DNA of 17,257 nucleotides from an uncultured Lachnospiraceae bacterium. GTDB taxonomy: Bacteria > Bacillota > Clostridia > Lachnospirales > Anaerotignaceae. A program made the position numbers and the translations under genes. This document shows, piece by piece, positions 1-6,421 of this stretch. Numbering within the stretch: position 1 is the stretch's first letter; the number at the start of each line of letters is the position of its first letter. The stretch is from assembly GCA_944384285.1 (NCBI GenBank), contig CALWSX010000069.1, forward strand, positions 1 to 17,257, given 5' to 3'. The notes beneath the pieces are model-generated. The model had not been told where the DNA came from, did no database searches, and saw only the letters and a list, made by a program, of their open reading frames with translations.

Positions 1-198
1 TGTAAATCATGTAAAAGTACTATTCCTCTTTCTGTTAAAACATCAAGCGATACTTTTTTAGCTGTAAACTATATTTTAAAAACAGATATAAAAAAATTAT
101 TCTCATTTAAAGCCGATGAAAAAATACTTGATGAAATTTATAATATTGCTATAAAGTCTTTTGAGATATACGGTGATTTTAAGCTTATTACAACTTAA
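1..198 (+). CDS. recO: C-terminal end of probable DNA repair protein RecO (partial)
   Basis: The reading frame is open from the first base and stops with TAA at 196-198, giving the last 65 residues of a protein that starts outside the window. It begins with a CxxC pair (CKSC), continues with a serine/threonine stretch and helix-forming sequence including KKLFSF, and ends in a basic/hydrophobic FKLITT tail. This is the layout of the RecO C-terminus: the second half of the zinc-binding four-cysteine site, then the alpha-helical domain with a conserved Lys-Leu-Phe-x-Phe stretch. RecO loads RecA onto SSB-coated single-stranded DNA with RecR in gap and double-strand break repair. The gene converges on lepB and shares a terminator with it. 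Only the tail is visible, so the assignment rests on a short, fairly divergent segment; another small zinc-binding protein is possible. Confidence 0.68.
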   Translation, partial: CKSCKSTIPLSVKTSSDTFLAVNYILKTDIKKLFSFKADEKILDEIYNIAIKSFEIYGDFKLITT

Positions 199-234
199 TT
201 TTTAAAGCTTATTTAAAAATATATTTTTATTAAA

Positions 235-262
235 AAAAAGAGGTTTTTTAAAACCTCTTTTT
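235..262. terminator. Shared bidirectional terminator between recO and lepB
   Basis: A perfect inverted repeat (235-247 with 250-262) has a GAGG/CCTC core flanked by A and T runs. It is symmetric, so it gives a hairpin followed by a U tract in both directions. It lies 36 bases after the recO stop and 3 bases after the lepB stop, serving both convergent genes. Confidence 0.85.
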
Positions 263-265
263 AAT

Positions 266-922
266 TTATGCAACTTTAAAATAATCTTCAAATCCTCTTA
301 TTTCCGCAGTTTCTTCTGTTTCATCTACAGAAACATTAATAGTATCTCCATAAACAGATGAACCTTCTATTTTCTTAAATCTTGGATAATATTTAAAAAT
401 TGCTTTTCCCAATATTTTATCTTTATGAACAAATTTATTTTCCCAATATCTTGAGTCAAGAGAGTTATTTCTGTTGTCTCCAAGCATAAAATATGAATCC
501 TCAGGAACAACATAAGGTCCAAAATCACCTGTAAATTCTTCTTTTATGTAATTTTCAACAAGTGGTGTTTCACTGTCATTGATATAAACTTTACCATCTT
601 TTATAGTGACAGTTTCTCCAGGAAGACCAATTATTCTTTTAACATAAAGCTGTGATTCGTCATCAGGAAATTTGAAAATAATAACATCTCCTCTTTCAGG
701 TTCACCAAATTTATAAGAAAGTCTGTTTCCTATAAGTCTGTCTTTTGGCATAATAGTATTTTCCATTGAACCTGTAGGAACTACAGCATTTACAATAATA
801 AGCTTACTTATTACAAACGCAAGTATAACAGCAAAAAGAATGGTTTTTACCCAACTTACAATTTCACCTTTAACATCAAGTTCCTCTATTTTTTCTTTAT
901 CTGATTTTCTATTATCTGACAT
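266..922 (-). CDS. lepB: Signal peptidase I (type I leader peptidase)
   Basis: This membrane-anchored serine protease removes signal peptides from proteins exported by Sec or Tat. The 218 residues show a short charged cytoplasmic N-terminus, one membrane anchor at about 22-45, then the S26 family boxes in order: the nucleophile Ser52 in PTGSM, a following L-x-Y-K-F-x-x-P-x-RGDV segment, the general-base Lys95 in YVKRIIGLPGE, and the GDNRNNSLDSR box at 148-158. The single anchor is typical of Gram-positive SipS-type enzymes, which are usually about 180-190 residues. Here an acidic tail of about 30 residues follows the usual end (around PRFKKI). The ATG has GAGGT about 8 bases upstream. The gene is monocistronic: an extended -10 promoter upstream and a shared terminator downstream. 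The catalytic pair and boxes are complete, so the call is firm. Confidence 0.97.
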   Translation of the reverse strand: MSDNRKSDKEKIEELDVKGEIVSWVKTILFAVILAFVISKLIIVNAVVPTGSMENTIMPKDRLIGNRLSYKFGEPERGDVIIFKFPDDESQLYVKRIIGLPGETVTIKDGKVYINDSETPLVENYIKEEFTGDFGPYVVPEDSYFMLGDNRNNSLDSRYWENKFVHKDKILGKAIFKYYPRFKKIEGSSVYGDTINVSVDETEETAEIRGFEDYFKVA

Positions 923-976
923 TTTATTTACCTCAATAAAAATTTTTTTAAATATTTTTAATTATCATATTTGGTT

Positions 977-1005
977 ATTATACCACGTTTTATTTTAATT
1001 TTCTA
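977..1005 (-). promoter_or_regulatory. Probable sigma-A promoter of lepB (extended -10)
   Basis: On the minus strand the -10 is a perfect TATAAT (977-982) preceded by TGG, an extended -10. The -35 at 1000-1005 is TAGAAA (4 of 6 matches) with a 17-base spacer. The expected start point is about 50 bases before the lepB ATG. The rest of the 923-1152 gap is very AT-rich; it must also hold the plus-strand promoter of the small gene at 1153, but no convincing -35/-10 pair stands out there. Confidence 0.7.
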
Positions 1006-1152
1006 TTAAAATTAACTTATTTTTCAAGGTATTTTAATAAAATATTTTTAGATAATAATACTAAATAATTATTTTAGATATAAAACTAAAATAGTTATAT
1101 ATATAGTCTTTTATAAAAAATTATATTAATTTATCTTAAAGGAGGCATTTTA

Positions 1153-1314
1153 ATGGGAAAATTTACAACTGGAATGGTTGCAGGCGGAGTTTTAATGGCA
1201 ATGGGTGCTTTTATGGCAATGAGCGATAAAAAAACAAAACGTAAAATGAAACGTTATGGTAGAAAATTAGCAAACCATGCAACAAATCTTATGGCAGATA
1301 TGGAAATGTTCTAA
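1153..1314 (+). CDS. Small methionine-rich membrane protein, 53 residues, function unknown
   Basis: A complete short gene has a near-perfect Shine-Dalgarno (AAAGGAGG ending at 1145, 7 bases before the ATG) and a strong terminator starting 7 bases after the stop, so it is very likely expressed. The protein has a glycine/alanine/methionine-rich hydrophobic segment at about 7-23 (GMVAGGVLMAMGAF), then a strongly basic stretch (25-38, DKKTKRKMKRYGRK), then a short helix ending in an acidic, Met-rich tail. Ten of 53 residues are Met. The layout resembles YtxH-like small proteins of Firmicutes (one N-terminal glycine-rich membrane helix followed by a charged helix), but that is resemblance, not a firm family call. 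It is the only small plus-strand gene in the window and sits between two minus-strand genes as its own transcription unit. No function is claimed. Confidence 0.85.
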   Translation: MGKFTTGMVAGGVLMAMGAFMAMSDKKTKRKMKRYGRKLANHATNLMADMEMF

Positions 1315-1320
1315 TTTTAA

Positions 1321-1356
1321 AAGCCGTTTAAACATTATGTTTAAACGGCTTTTTTA
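1321..1356. terminator. Strong bidirectional terminator between small protein gene and permease
   Basis: A perfect 13-bp inverted repeat (1321-1333 with 1339-1351, arm AAGCCGTTTAAAC) has a 5-base loop and a T run at 1350-1356. A shorter T run lies on the other side, so it can also end permease transcription, whose stop codon is directly adjacent at 1357. Confidence 0.92.
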
Positions 1357-2706
1357 TCAAACTTTCTTTTCTTTGGAAAAAATCATACCTATTGCCATAA
1401 CAACAGCAAATATTATAAGATAGAAAAATACTGCGTTGCCATGAGAAAAATAAGCAGCAATAACCATAAATATACATCCAAATATGGCAAGTATAGGCAT
1501 TAAAATACCTCTGAAAAATCCTGATGATTTATCTTTTTTAATGCTAAGTATAAATATAGGAAGATACATAGCATAAATAGTTATTATAGGAAGTTCTGAT
1601 GAGTCAAAACAGAATTTGCCAAACCATAAAGGGTCTGCAAGATTTCCGCCATAGAAATAGAAAAACCAGAGCATTGTAACCAAAAGTCCTACTACAGATG
1701 AGTTTGTAGGCATATTTGTAACTTTATCCACTTGTTTAAAAATTTCCGGTTTTGGACCCTTTCCTCTTATAGCCAAAGCATAAAGACCTCTTGTACTTGC
1801 AAGCATAAGACCATTTAAAGTACCAAGACATGAAATTACAACAAATACAAATAATAAAGTCCCGCCAATATTAGAAAAAATAGTCGAAAAGGCTATTCTT
1901 GCTCCTGTTTCACCACTTGACATCATAACTTCATTTGTAACTGCTCCCGAAAGACCAACATAATAAAGTATATATGTGAGCATAACAATGAATGTACCAA
2001 CAACAAGTGCTATAGGAAGATTTTTCTTCGAGTCTTTAAGCTCAGCATTTATACTTGTTGCAATAATCCAACCTTCATATGCAAAAGCTGTAGCACAAAC
2101 AGCAGTAAATAAAGCTGTACTTGTTTCTACTTCTTCAACAGAAACCATAAAGTTTTGAACTACCATACCGCTTTTGAGACCAACAATAGTTCCTATTATA
2201 GCCATTAAATAAAGAGGTATAAGTTTTATTATAGTAGTTGAAACTTGGAATTTACCCGCAATTATAGGTGATAAAGCATTCATTACATAGCTTAATACCA
2301 TATAAAAAAGTGTAAGTACCATACATTCTGGTCCTACAATGCTCCAACCCAATAAAACACAAGTATATCTTGCAGAAACCCAAGCAAGAACACTTGTCAT
2401 AGCAGGAAGATAAATTGTTGCAATAAACCAACCCACAAAATAAGCATATTTAGGGCCTACCATATGTTCTGCATAATCGACAATACCATTTACCTTTTCA
2501 TATTTTGTAGCCATAACAGCAAAATTATAAGCACAAATTATCATTATAAGTCCGCCTAATGCCCACGCAAGAATACCAATAGGTAAATTACCACCTGTTG
2601 ATGTTAAAACTTTTTCAGCCTTAAAAAACACACCGCTTCCAACAACCGTACCAACTACCATTGCAATAGCGGTTATAAGACCATATTTCTTATGTAAACC
2701 TTCCAT
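1357..2706 (-). CDS. APC-superfamily amino acid permease
   Basis: A secondary transporter of the amino acid-polyamine-organocation superfamily in the cytoplasmic membrane. The 449 residues form about 12 hydrophobic segments, starting at about residue 8. The helix-1 signature GTVVGSGVFFK (about 19-29) contains the unwound glycine-rich substrate-binding loop, and the helix-6 region reads FAYEGWIIATSINAELKDSKKNLP-like with the family's conserved E-x-x-x-x-x-x-LP end. These features fit the LAT/SteT-type branch (neutral amino acid uptake or exchange), but the substrate cannot be read from sequence. The ATG start has AAGAAGGG about 9 bases upstream. The gene is monocistronic with a strong promoter overlapped by a palindrome, which suggests regulation by a repressor or activator. 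No metabolic enzyme sits beside it to hint at the substrate. Confidence 0.92.
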   Translation of the reverse strand: MEGLHKKYGLITAIAMVVGTVVGSGVFFKAEKVLTSTGGNLPIGILAWALGGLIMIICAYNFAVMATKYEKVNGIVDYAEHMVGPKYAYFVGWFIATIYLPAMTSVLAWVSARYTCVLLGWSIVGPECMVLTLFYMVLSYVMNALSPIIAGKFQVSTTIIKLIPLYLMAIIGTIVGLKSGMVVQNFMVSVEEVETSTALFTAVCATAFAYEGWIIATSINAELKDSKKNLPIALVVGTFIVMLTYILYYVGLSGAVTNEVMMSSGETGARIAFSTIFSNIGGTLLFVFVVISCLGTLNGLMLASTRGLYALAIRGKGPKPEIFKQVDKVTNMPTNSSVVGLLVTMLWFFYFYGGNLADPLWFGKFCFDSSELPIITIYAMYLPIFILSIKKDKSSGFFRGILMPILAIFGCIFMVIAAYFSHGNAVFFYLIIFAVVMAIGMIFSKEKKV

Positions 2707-2758
2707 TTTATCAATCCCTTCTTAAATTAAAGGTTTGAAATACAAAACCTATTTTTTA

Positions 2759-2787
2759 ATTAAACAACAGTTTTAAAACTTTGTCAA
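2759..2787 (-). promoter_or_regulatory. Strong sigma-A promoter of the permease gene
   Basis: Minus strand: perfect -35 TTGACA (2782-2787), 17-base spacer, -10 TTTAAT (2759-2764, 5 of 6). It lies about 50 bases upstream of the permease ATG. Confidence 0.85.
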
Positions 2788-2821
2788 TACTTTAAAGCAT
2801 TGATACTTTGACGCTTTGACA
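2779..2821. promoter_or_regulatory. Candidate operator: palindrome plus repeated CTTTGAC units over the permease -35
   Basis: An imperfect 20-bp palindrome (2784-2803; arms TCAATACTTT and AAAGCATTGA, 9 of 10 positions complementary) overlaps the -35 hexamer. Next to it are two adjacent copies of CTTTGAC (2806-2812 and 2814-2820), and the block from 2790 reads as four consecutive related 8-mers. The bound regulator is unknown; calling it an operator is inference from position and symmetry. Confidence 0.5.
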
Positions 2822-2875
2822 TTTAAAATTATTATACTCTACATACTTTTTGTTAATGTTACTATCTTGAACAAT

Positions 2876-2903
2876 AAAAAAATAGCCTTAAAAGGCTATT
2901 TTT
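2876..2903 (-). terminator. Terminator after phosphoglucomutase gene
   Basis: Inverted repeat with arms AAAAATAGCC (2878-2887) and GGCTATTTTT (2894-2903), loop TTAAAA; on the minus strand it is followed by seven Ts. It overlaps the stop codon of the mutase gene at 2902. Confidence 0.9.
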
Positions 2904-4623
2904 ATTTTAATAAATCCTCTAAATAATTTTCCATTTCTTTTATCTTATTTTCAGATTCTTCCGAAGTTTTTCCACTTACAAATATGTAAAATTTTATTTT
3001 AGGCTCTGTACCTGATGGACGTACAATAAGAGTAGAATCATCTGCAAAAACATACTGCAAAACATTTGAAACAGGAAGTGGGCTTTTCTCTTTTGTATTA
3101 TTCAAAAGATCAGAAAAAACTTGAGTTTTATAATCTTTAATTTTAACTATTTTTTTACCGCATAATGAATCTTTCACATTTTCACGAAGTGATTTCATAA
3201 TACCTGCCATTTTTTCTGAACCTTCCGGTCCTCTGAAATAAAATGATGTTGTTTTTTCTTTATAGTATCCGTATTTTTCATAAAGTTCGTTTAATTTATC
3301 TATCAAAGTTTTACCTTGCTCTTTTAAATAAAGAGCTGTTTCACATACAAGAGCTGCCGCAACTACGCCATCTTTATCTCTTGCATAAGTTCCTGATAAA
3401 TATCCATAACTTTCTTCAAATCCAAATACATATTCTTTTTCTTTTGTTTGTTCATATTCTTTAATTTTTTCACCAATATATTTAAAGCCTGTTAAAATTT
3501 CTTCTGTTTCTATTCCATATTCTTTACATATAGGTTTTACCATATCAGTGCTTACAATAGATTTAATCACAACACCGTTTTCAGGAAGAATATTTTTCTT
3601 ATTTTTTTGGCTTAAAATATATTCTGTAAGAAGTACTCCCACATCGTTTCCAGAAAGGTACAAATATTCACCGCTTTTATCTCTTACAGAAACGCCCACT
3701 CTGTCACAGTCAGGGTCATTAGCAATTATAATGTCTGCTTGTTTTTCTTTGGCAAGTTCTACAGCTAATTTAAAAGCACTTTTTTCTTCAGGATTTGGAT
3801 AAGGAGTTGTAGGAAAATCGCCATTTGGGTTTTCCTGCTCTTTAACAATAGAAACATCTGTAAATCCAGCTTCTTTTAAAACATGTCTTACCGGTACATT
3901 TCCTGTTCCATACAATGGTGTATAAACTACAGATAAATTTTTACCGTTTTCTTTTACGAAATCTTTATTAATTATTTGTGAAAGTATATTCTTATAATAC
4001 TTTTCATCAATTTCTTTTCCTATAATTTCATAAAGTCCTTCTTTTTTAGCTTTTTCAATATCGGTAAACTTTATATCAGAAAATTTAACAGTATTAGCAT
4101 CATAAATTATGTCTTTATCAACAGGACTTGTAATCTGGCCACCATCACTGAAATAAACTTTATACCCGTTATATTCGGAAGGATTATGGCTTGCTGTTAT
4201 AACTATGCCTGCTGTTGCATTAAGCTCTCTTATAGCAAATGAAAGCTCTGGAGTTGGTCTTAAAGTCTCAAAAATATATGTTTTAATTCCATTTGCCGCT
4301 AATACGCTTCCTGCCGTTTCAGCAAACATAAGCGAATTATGTCTTGAATCATAAGCAATTACAACACTGCTTTTTCCTTTTTCGTAATTTCTGTTTATAT
4401 ATTTTGCAAGTCCGGCTGTAGCTTTTCCAACCGTATATTTGTTCATTCGATTAGTTCCGGCTGCCATAACTCCTCTTAAGCCACTTGTTCCAAATTCAAG
4501 ATCTCTACAAAATCTATCTTTTATTTCTTCCTCATCACAACAGATTTCTCTAAGCTCTTGTTTTGTTTTTTCGTCTATTGCACTGCTTTTTAACCATTTT
4601 TCGTAAATTTCTTTGTATTCCAA
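2902..4623 (-). CDS. pgm: Phosphoglucomutase / phosphomannomutase (alpha-D-phosphohexomutase)
   Basis: Interconverts glucose-1-phosphate and glucose-6-phosphate, or the mannose equivalents, supplying nucleotide sugars for envelope polymers and glycogen. At 573 residues it has the usual length of the PgcA-like branch in Firmicutes. All four family signatures are present: substrate arginine loop TSGLRG (46-51), phospho-serine loop TASHNP with Ser145, metal-binding DPDCDR (303-308), sugar-binding GFEESYG (401-407), and phosphate-binding RPSGTEPK (535-542). The start is TTG at 4621-4623: GAGGG lies 8 bases upstream, the protein N-terminus aligns with family expectation, and the first in-frame ATG is at residue 53, inside the catalytic core. 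It follows the PEGA-domain gene by 37 bases without a hairpin between, so the two are probably cotranscribed. Substrate preference (glucose or mannose) is not decided by these motifs. Confidence 0.95.
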   Translation of the reverse strand: MEYKEIYEKWLKSSAIDEKTKQELREICCDEEEIKDRFCRDLEFGTSGLRGVMAAGTNRMNKYTVGKATAGLAKYINRNYEKGKSSVVIAYDSRHNSLMFAETAGSVLAANGIKTYIFETLRPTPELSFAIRELNATAGIVITASHNPSEYNGYKVYFSDGGQITSPVDKDIIYDANTVKFSDIKFTDIEKAKKEGLYEIIGKEIDEKYYKNILSQIINKDFVKENGKNLSVVYTPLYGTGNVPVRHVLKEAGFTDVSIVKEQENPNGDFPTTPYPNPEEKSAFKLAVELAKEKQADIIIANDPDCDRVGVSVRDKSGEYLYLSGNDVGVLLTEYILSQKNKKNILPENGVVIKSIVSTDMVKPICKEYGIETEEILTGFKYIGEKIKEYEQTKEKEYVFGFEESYGYLSGTYARDKDGVVAAALVCETALYLKEQGKTLIDKLNELYEKYGYYKEKTTSFYFRGPEGSEKMAGIMKSLRENVKDSLCGKKIVKIKDYKTQVFSDLLNNTKEKSPLPVSNVLQYVFADDSTLIVRPSGTEPKIKFYIFVSGKTSEESENKIKEMENYLEDLLK

Positions 4624-4660
4624 TATCGGTTCCCTCTTTTGTATTAAAATTTTAAAAAAA

Positions 4661-6205
4661 TCAGTTTATTTCCGTAAGAGATATAGGTATTTCAACTTCG
4701 CCCTCTTCTATTGTAATAGGTATTGTAAGGTCATAATAATCAGCTTTTTTTGCTGTAAGTACATAATCTCCAACAGGTTTTGTTATAGTTACAGGAGAAA
4801 TGCCTTCAAGTTTTCCATCAATATATACTCCTACACTCTTAGGAGTTGAAGTTACTGTTATACTTCCCATTACTATAGACTCTAACTGGACATTTACAGT
4901 GTTCATATCCTCAACTATATTTACAGTTTTTGTAAAAGGTTTATATCCTTCTTTTTCAACCTTAATAGTCATTTCTCCCGGTTTTACGGAAATAGGTTCT
5001 CCAGCATAAGGAGTTTGAGTACCATTTAAATAAAGAGTAAACCCATCAACATTTGACTTTATAAAAAGATATGCTTTTTTATCTTCTACAGGTTTTTCTT
5101 CAACTTCTTCTATAATTTCTAATGTAATTTCTTCTGTCTTATCTTCTTCTAAAGTTAATGATTTTCCAGTTTCTTTAATATTTGTTCCTTTAAATAAAAT
5201 ATCAGCTCCACCTGAAGGAATAGCTATTTTACCACTTTTCAAAGGTTTTTCTTCGCCTTTATTAATGGATATTGTTCCATTTTCAATTTCATTTGCATTC
5301 TTAACTTGTATATATGCTTGTTTTGCTGTTACATTTACAGAGTATACATCTGAAGAATTACCCTTTATGGTAAGAGTATCATATTCTCCAATAGAATTCT
5401 TTGATGTTTTCTCATAATTATCCAAATAAAGAGTATCATCTAATAATTTATAAGTGTCTTCTTTAATTTTCAAAGTATTTTTATCGAAATCAAATTTTGC
5501 ATCTGTAACATTTTCTTTTATAAAACCGACAGAATCAATCTCAACAGCAAGCTTTTTATCTTCATCTTCTTCTATAAGTATGATATCACCTATTTTAACA
5601 TCTGAAGGTTCTATTTCTTTTTTATCCTTCTTAATATTTAAAATATCTGATGATTTTAAGGACAAAACATCATCTGAAGAAACATCTAAGTAATAAATGG
5701 TATCATCATTTTTCACATCTGTAACAACACCCATATGTTTATTCTCAGAATTTACAATTTCGTCCATTTCGCTGTCAGTAATACTGTTTTCTTTCTCAGT
5801 TTCTTCATTCTTTTTTGTACTATTAAAAGACATAAGGAAAAAAGCAGCAAAAACAAGTATACATGCCATTACAATAATAAGAATGATTTTTGAATTATTG
5901 TTTTGTGGTCCTCGGTTATAGCTTCCTCCACCACGTATTTGTTCATATCTTGGTTCTCTTTTTGGTGGTTCCGAACGTCTTTTTATATTAAAATCTGATG
6001 TTTCATCATTTTTTCTTCCGAGCATATCCCTTGTTGTCTGAAATTCGTCATCGTATTCCCCACCATCAGGTACACTTACAAGATCTTTTAATCTGTCTAA
6101 GTCTACCCCATTAGAGTTTATACTTTTAATAGTCTGTGTAATATCGTCCATTCGTCTCGTTTTGTCAAAATTGTTATTATCATCTTCAAAATTATACTTA
6201 GGCAT
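4661..6205 (-). CDS. PEGA-domain bitopic membrane protein, function unknown
   Basis: The 514 residues split into three parts. A hydrophilic N-terminal region (1-105) is rich in Asp, Asn and Arg, with Thr in short charged motifs (DKTRRMDD, QTTRDM). One membrane helix lies at about 106-127. The large outer part is acidic and beta-rich; it ends in two tandem PEGA domains at about 376-444 and 446-510, each with the hallmark turn (LNGTQTPYAGEP; YIDGKLEGISPV) followed by a G-x-Y/M-x-x-x-x-x-K-x-G/D-Y segment. PEGA domains are found in surface proteins of bacteria and archaea and are thought to bind envelope material or other proteins. The part at about 150-370 is unrecognised but looks like small beta barrels. 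ATG start with GAGGTG upstream; own promoter; likely operon with the mutase downstream. The topology is inferred from charge (no cleavable signal peptide, long positive-rich N-terminus inside). Confidence 0.85.
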   Translation of the reverse strand: MPKYNFEDDNNNFDKTRRMDDITQTIKSINSNGVDLDRLKDLVSVPDGGEYDDEFQTTRDMLGRKNDETSDFNIKRRSEPPKREPRYEQIRGGGSYNRGPQNNNSKIILIIVMACILVFAAFFLMSFNSTKKNEETEKENSITDSEMDEIVNSENKHMGVVTDVKNDDTIYYLDVSSDDVLSLKSSDILNIKKDKKEIEPSDVKIGDIILIEEDEDKKLAVEIDSVGFIKENVTDAKFDFDKNTLKIKEDTYKLLDDTLYLDNYEKTSKNSIGEYDTLTIKGNSSDVYSVNVTAKQAYIQVKNANEIENGTISINKGEEKPLKSGKIAIPSGGADILFKGTNIKETGKSLTLEEDKTEEITLEIIEEVEEKPVEDKKAYLFIKSNVDGFTLYLNGTQTPYAGEPISVKPGEMTIKVEKEGYKPFTKTVNIVEDMNTVNVQLESIVMGSITVTSTPKSVGVYIDGKLEGISPVTITKPVGDYVLTAKKADYYDLTIPITIEEGEVEIPISLTEIN

Positions 6206-6260
6206 TAAGTCACCTCATTACTAATTCTTGATAATATTTAATTAATAAATTATATTTTAT

Positions 6261-6289
6261 ATTTTAATTGTAAAGTATAAAAACTTCAA
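6261..6289 (-). promoter_or_regulatory. Probable promoter of the PEGA protein–mutase unit
   Basis: Minus strand: -35 TTGAAG (6284-6289), 17-base spacer, -10 TAAAAT (6261-6266). The -35 is embedded in a 17-base palindrome (6279-6295, arms AAAAACTT and AAGTTTTT around one base), which may be an operator or only an AT-rich coincidence. Confidence 0.55.
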
Positions 6290-6385
6290 GTTTTTTAAGA
6301 TATTATTACAAATTTAGACGTTAAAATTTCATTTTTTTATTTTTATTGAAAATATAACAATTTTATAAATATATTATTTTAATTT

Positions 6386-6416
6386 AAAAAAGCGATGTTT
6401 AAAACATCGCTTTTTT
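6386..6416 (-). terminator. Terminator after the aconitase-family hydratase gene
   Basis: Perfect 12-bp inverted repeat (6386-6397 with 6405-6416, core GCGATG/CATCGC), extendable through the loop, with T runs at the stem base. It lies 5 bases after the hydratase stop codon and isolates it from the PEGA gene. Between here and the PEGA start (6206-6385) the sequence is AT-rich with one promoter candidate. Confidence 0.92.
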
Positions 6417-6421
6417 TAGAA

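Noticed and set aside
1021..1137. Repeated CTAAATAATTAT / CTAAAATAGTTAT motifs upstream of the small protein gene as an operator or sporulation-type promoter
   Set aside because: The region is nearly all A and T, so imperfect repeats are expected, and no convincing -35/-10 pair of any sigma class could be matched.
4624..4660. Possible terminator in the T-rich spacer between the PEGA gene and the mutase
   Set aside because: There is a T run but no stem with G/C pairs; the 37-base spacer is better read as an intra-operon gap.
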